Shown here in pieces: positions 6,458-7,581 of a DNA stretch of 7,581 nt (positions are counted from its first letter, which is position 1; every line of letters starts with the position of its first letter). The notes under the pieces were generated by a model that was not told where the DNA came from, searched no databases, and saw only the letters and a list, made by a program, of their open reading frames with translations. A program made the translations under genes and the position numbers. This DNA comes from an uncultured Anaerococcus sp. (GTDB lineage Bacteria > Bacillota > Clostridia > Tissierellales > Peptoniphilaceae), in contig CABQOK010000059.1 in NCBI GenBank assembly GCA_902465755.1, forward strand, positions 1 through 7,581. The letters are read 5' to 3'.

Positions 6458-7581
6458 AGGCCAAAGCTATTGCATCTATTGGGCAATTATCTTTACATTG
6501 GCCACACTTGATACATTTGTCTTGATCTATTTCATGTCTCTTGCGAGCTTCTCCTGCTATAGCCTCATTAGGACAAAGTCTCTTACACTTGCCGCAACCA
6601 ATACAGTCTTCTCCTATGATATAATTTAGAAGACCAATACATCTTTTGGCTGGACAAGTTTTATCTTCACCTACATGGGCTTCATATTCATCATAGAAAT
6701 ATCTCATTGTAGAAATAATTGGATTAGGGCTTGACTTGCCGAGTCCACAAAGTGAAGCTTCGGATACTATTTCTGATAATTCTTCTAGTTTATCGAGTGT
6801 TTCATGATTAGCTTTACCCTTGGTAATATCATCGAGCATTTCGAACAATCTCTTGTTACCAATCCTACAAGGAGTACATTTACCACAGGACTCGTCTACA
6901 GAAAATTCTAGGAAAAATCTAGCAACGTCAACCATGCAGTCATCCTCATCCATAACTACCATGCCGCCAGATCCCATTATGGAACCTATAGCTCCCAGTG
7001 ATTCAAAATCACAAGCTGTATCGAAGAGTCTCTTAGGAATACAACCTCCAGATGGTCCTCCAGTTTGTACTGCTTTAGCCTCCTTATCATTTTGAATACC
7101 TTTTCCTATATCATAAACTATTTCATCTATACTAGTTCCCATTTCTACTTCTACAAGACCTGCATTTTTAACCTTGCCGGATAGGGCGAATACTTTAGTA
7201 CCTGGAGATTTTTCTGTTCCAAAGGACCTAAACCAGTCTGATCCCTTATTAATAATTTGAGCGATATTGGCGAAAGTTTCTACATTATTTATTACAGTAG
7301 GCTTTCCCCATAGTCCTCTTACAGTCGTCCTGTATTCCTTGTTACGAGGCATGCCTCGTCTTCCTTCGATTGACTCCATTAGGGCGGTTCCTTCACCACA
7401 GACAAAGGCACCAGCTCCAAGTCTTAGCTCTATATCGAAGGAAAAATCTGATCCCAATATATTATCTCCTAAGAGATTATATTTTTTAGCCTGATCAATT
7501 GCTATTTCAAGAGCTCTTACCGCCTTTGGATATTCTGCCCTAACATATATAAATCCCTTCTTTGATCCTATGGCTCTCGCA
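6456..7581 (-). CDS. hydB: NuoF/HydB-like flavoprotein subunit of the [FeFe] hydrogenase complex, N-terminus off window
   Basis: This subunit binds FMN and NAD(P)H and passes electrons through Fe-S clusters to the catalytic subunit. It is the NuoF homologue of trimeric, often electron-bifurcating, hydrogenases (also called HndC). The frame is open to the window edge, so 374 residues are seen. TTG 7457 is internal, because the residues upstream (KGFIYVRAEYPKAV, LLGDNILGS) match NuoF. Visible features are the flavin and nucleotide loop GAGAFVCGEGTAL (about 55-67), a middle SLBB-type region, a [4Fe-4S] site SCGKCTPCR (Cys232, 235, 238, with Cys278), and two C-terminal ferredoxin clusters (Cys326, 329, 332, 336 and Cys356, 359, 362, 366). 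That double ferredoxin tail is absent from plain NuoF of complex I and supports the hydrogenase assignment. The stop lies nine bases before hydA. No break is visible. Confidence 0.94.
   Translation of the reverse strand, partial: ARAIGSKKGFIYVRAEYPKAVRALEIAIDQAKKYNLLGDNILGSDFSFDIELRLGAGAFVCGEGTALMESIEGRRGMPRNKEYRTTVRGLWGKPTVINNVETFANIAQIINKGSDWFRSFGTEKSPGTKVFALSGKVKNAGLVEVEMGTSIDEIVYDIGKGIQNDKEAKAVQTGGPSGGCIPKRLFDTACDFESLGAIGSIMGSGGMVVMDEDDCMVDVARFFLEFSVDESCGKCTPCRIGNKRLFEMLDDITKGKANHETLDKLEELSEIVSEASLCGLGKSSPNPIISTMRYFYDEYEAHVGEDKTCPAKRCIGLLNYIIGEDCIGCGKCKRLCPNEAIAGEARKRHEIDQDKCIKCGQCKDNCPIDAIALA

Noticed and set aside
7457..7457. TTG as the start of the NuoF-like gene
   Set aside because: Family-matching sequence continues upstream in frame to the window edge, so this codon is internal.

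Overview
The window comes from a low-GC, anaerobic, fermentative Firmicute. The coding sequence is rich in AGA/AGG arginine and ATA isoleucine codons, purine-rich Shine-Dalgarno sites precede most genes, and an [FeFe] hydrogenase is present. The gene set and protein style suggest a Gram-positive anaerobic coccus of the Tissierellia (Anaerococcus/Peptoniphilus type). That placement is an impression from the sequence, not a database result.

Plus strand, 1-4219. The window opens in the last 155 codons of a COG2509-type FAD-dependent dehydrogenase. After an 89-base gap comes a compact dhaK-dhaL-dhaM operon with overlapping start and stop codons. It encodes a PTS-dependent dihydroxyacetone kinase: DhaK binds dihydroxyacetone covalently, DhaL carries ADP as a fixed cofactor, and a single-domain DhaM relays phosphate from the general PTS protein HPr. 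A clear intrinsic terminator follows. A 536-residue DEAD-box RNA helicase with a basic linker and a C-terminal DbpA-type RNA-binding domain starts only a few bases beyond it.

Middle, 4220-4338. The plus and minus gene sets converge on a 119-base gap almost filled by one long hairpin: a perfect 12-bp stem, a 7-bp inner stem and a 49-base top that I cannot assign.

Minus strand, 7581-4339. This is a hydrogenase operon read leftward. First comes a NuoF/HydB-like flavoprotein whose N-terminus lies outside the window. Then comes the catalytic [FeFe] hydrogenase subunit, split by a two-base deletion at a cluster-ligating cysteine. Last is a small CPFC glutaredoxin-like protein. HydB and HydA together (with a HydC/NuoE partner probably upstream, outside the window) would couple NAD(P)H and ferredoxin to H2. 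Dihydroxyacetone phosphorylation feeds glycolysis, whose excess reductant such a hydrogenase can discharge; that link is metabolic inference only.

No gene-free stretch reaches 300 bases. I see no tRNA, rRNA, CRISPR, integrase or transposase. Most of the window is ordinary core metabolism. The points worth a second look are the hydA frameshift, the convergent hairpin, and the promoter-then-terminator arrangement before the helicase.
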